This document shows, piece by piece, positions 63,143-64,000 of a stretch of 64,000 nucleotides of DNA. The stretch lies in contig NZ_JAPYPG010000004.1 in NCBI RefSeq assembly GCF_029937755.1, forward strand, positions 310,001-374,000, written 5' to 3'. Every line of letters begins with the position of its first letter. Position 1 is the stretch's first letter. Both the position numbers and the translations under genes were made by a program. The stretch comes from Henriciella sp. (GTDB lineage Bacteria > Pseudomonadota > Alphaproteobacteria > Caulobacterales > Hyphomonadaceae). The notes below the pieces were generated by a model. The model did no database searches. It had not been told where the DNA came from and saw nothing but the letters and a program-made list of their open reading frames with translations.

Positions 63143-63820
63143 ATGCGCCGCTATTTCCTGTTCGCATCCGCCTCAGCGCTTATTGCCCTGTCGGCCAGCG
63201 CCGATCCCCTGCTTGAGAAGGCGCGCGCGGCGACCGAAGCCGAGGGCCCGCTCTATGCCTATGAAATGGAATATTTCGATGGCGAGGTGCGCGCGACCGG
63301 CAAGATCGATCCGAGCCAGCCGGAAGGCCAGCGCATTACCGTCTACACGCCGGACGAAAGCGAACGCGACGAGGGTTTCCGCAAGGCCATCGAGAGCCTC
63401 GACGCCGACGTGACCGGCGATATTTTCTGCGATGACTTTGCCAGCCAGATTCCCGATAGCGCCCGCCGGACCGAAGAGACCGGCGATGAAGTCCACTATG
63501 CCTTCACCCCCGAAGCTGACGCAGACGCGGACGACATGGAACGCAAGATCATGAAGAAGATCGATGCCAGCGCCGTGGTCAGCAAGAGCGACGGCCAGAT
63601 CCTCGCCTTCCGCATGTCACTGCCCAAGCCCTTCAAGCCGGCCCTGGTGGCGAAGATCAATACCTTCCAGCTCGATGCGAGCTGCGCGCGGGCCCCTGAT
63701 GGGCGCACCTATCTCGAGGACATGCAGCTCGACATTTCGGGCTCGGCAATGATGCAAGCCTTCGACCAGACGACATCGCGCCGGATCACAAAGCTGCTCG
63801 AGCCGGTCACGACGCCCTAG
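63143..63820 (+). CDS. Exported hypothetical protein, 225 aa
   Basis: A 225-residue protein with a signal peptide (FLFASASALIALSASA). The mature part is mostly acidic (AFTPEADADADDMERKI), beta-rich after residue 130, with two Cys (DIFCDDF and DASCARAP). KPFKPALVAKINTFQ lies near the C-terminus. I recognise no family; the pattern is that of a periplasmic outer-membrane-associated or lipoprotein-like domain. It starts 100 bases from the divergent helicase gene and shares its stop CTAG with the following partial gene. Confidence 0.6.
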   Translation: MRRYFLFASASALIALSASADPLLEKARAATEAEGPLYAYEMEYFDGEVRATGKIDPSQPEGQRITVYTPDESERDEGFRKAIESLDADVTGDIFCDDFASQIPDSARRTEETGDEVHYAFTPEADADADDMERKIMKKIDASAVVSKSDGQILAFRMSLPKPFKPALVAKINTFQLDASCARAPDGRTYLEDMQLDISGSAMMQAFDQTTSRRITKLLEPVTTP

Positions 63821-64000
63821 TCGTTATATTCGGCTTCCGCTTCGGAGGCCTGCATCCGGGCTTCGATCCGGTCGGTATCGCCAAGATTGACGGCGGAGAT
63901 CACGTCACGGGTGAAGGAGACGATGTCGAAGCGCTCGCCCTCTGCGGTGTCGAAACCACGCCGGACGATGACGAGATTGCGCGACGGGATGATGACCATG
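63817..64000 (-). CDS. Serine hydrolase (beta-lactamase/class C-like), C-terminal fragment
   Basis: The end of a gene that runs off the window. The visible 60 residues, starting MVIIPSRNLVIVRRGF, match the C-terminal strand of class C beta-lactamase/D-aminopeptidase-like serine hydrolases (xxVVIPSRDLVIVR). The catalytic Ser and Lys lie outside the window. It converges on the exported gene, sharing the CTAG stop. Substrate unknown. Confidence 0.65.
   Translation of the reverse strand, partial: MVIIPSRNLVIVRRGFDTAEGERFDIVSFTRDVISAVNLGDTDRIEARMQASEAEAEYND

Overview
The window is a GC-rich, densely packed bacterial chromosome segment, most plausibly from an alphaproteobacterium of the Hyphomonadaceae/Caulobacterales type (for example Hyphomonas or Henriciella relatives). 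The reasons are the chorismate mutase-rpsP pair, the hisC-tyrA block divergent from metX-metW with gloB close by, acnA divergent from ccmABCDG, a divergent phaB/phaR pair, a lipoprotein of the Caulobacter CC0125/CC1285 type, and many short SlyX, YdcH, DUF2164 and DUF1801 genes. The species is an inference. No rRNA, CRISPR array, prophage or complete insertion sequence is visible. Two tRNAs are present: Leu-CAA and Arg-CCU, both with encoded CCA.

Layout. 0-7 kb: end of a chorismate mutase gene, rpsP (S16 with a long charged tail), glmS, an RDD membrane protein, lpd, and small membrane proteins of which two look like a tandem duplicate. 7-16.6 kb: dsbB, an ExoD-like gene, tRNA-Leu, an SDR, a lipoprotein, tyrA-hisC, metX-metW, an isolated PII gene, a methyltransferase, gloB and a DUF985 cupin. 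16.6-26.9 kb: an NTF2-like protein, an SDR, HMG-CoA lyase divergent from a CaiB-type CoA-transferase overlapping hisI, an exported metallo-beta-lactamase-fold lipoprotein, an exported esterase next to kynU, tRNA-Arg, an exported nuclease, and phaB/phaR around a perfect inverted repeat that looks like the PhaR operator. 27-32.6 kb: acnA and the cytochrome c maturation genes ccmA, B, C, D and G.

32.6-41.4 kb: a MarR regulator ending in ten lysines, a NUDIX hydrolase, YciB/IspZ, a polysaccharide flippase, an EamA transporter, and a run of small exported proteins. 41.4-43.28 kb: the only clearly foreign-looking stretch. It is AT-richer, holds three unrecognised genes, and carries a diverged, frameshifted copy of the last 40 codons of thiC beside the intact gene. 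43.3-45.4 kb: thiC under a TPP riboswitch. 45.4-64 kb: housekeeping and small-molecule enzymes (a thioesterase-like protein, a PNPOx-like protein, a Ser/Cys variant of the Asp/Glu racemase family, an SDR, a dienelactone hydrolase, RluE, an EF-hand protein, MAPEG, an ArsC-like protein), an XRE regulator/membrane protein pair with two matching operators, DUF2164 plus a phosphodiester glycosidase, an ABC-F ATPase, TesB divergent from an acyl-CoA synthetase, and a ligase-associated helicase carrying an in-frame palindromic repeat.

The genes suggest an aerobic heterotroph using PHA storage, fatty-acid and leucine breakdown, and c-type cytochromes, with a large exported-lipoprotein repertoire. The least explained parts are the thiC-adjacent island, the XRE/membrane module, the racemase variant, the conserved-looking unknown gene at 48.7 kb, and the repeated use of CTAG as a shared stop by convergent genes.
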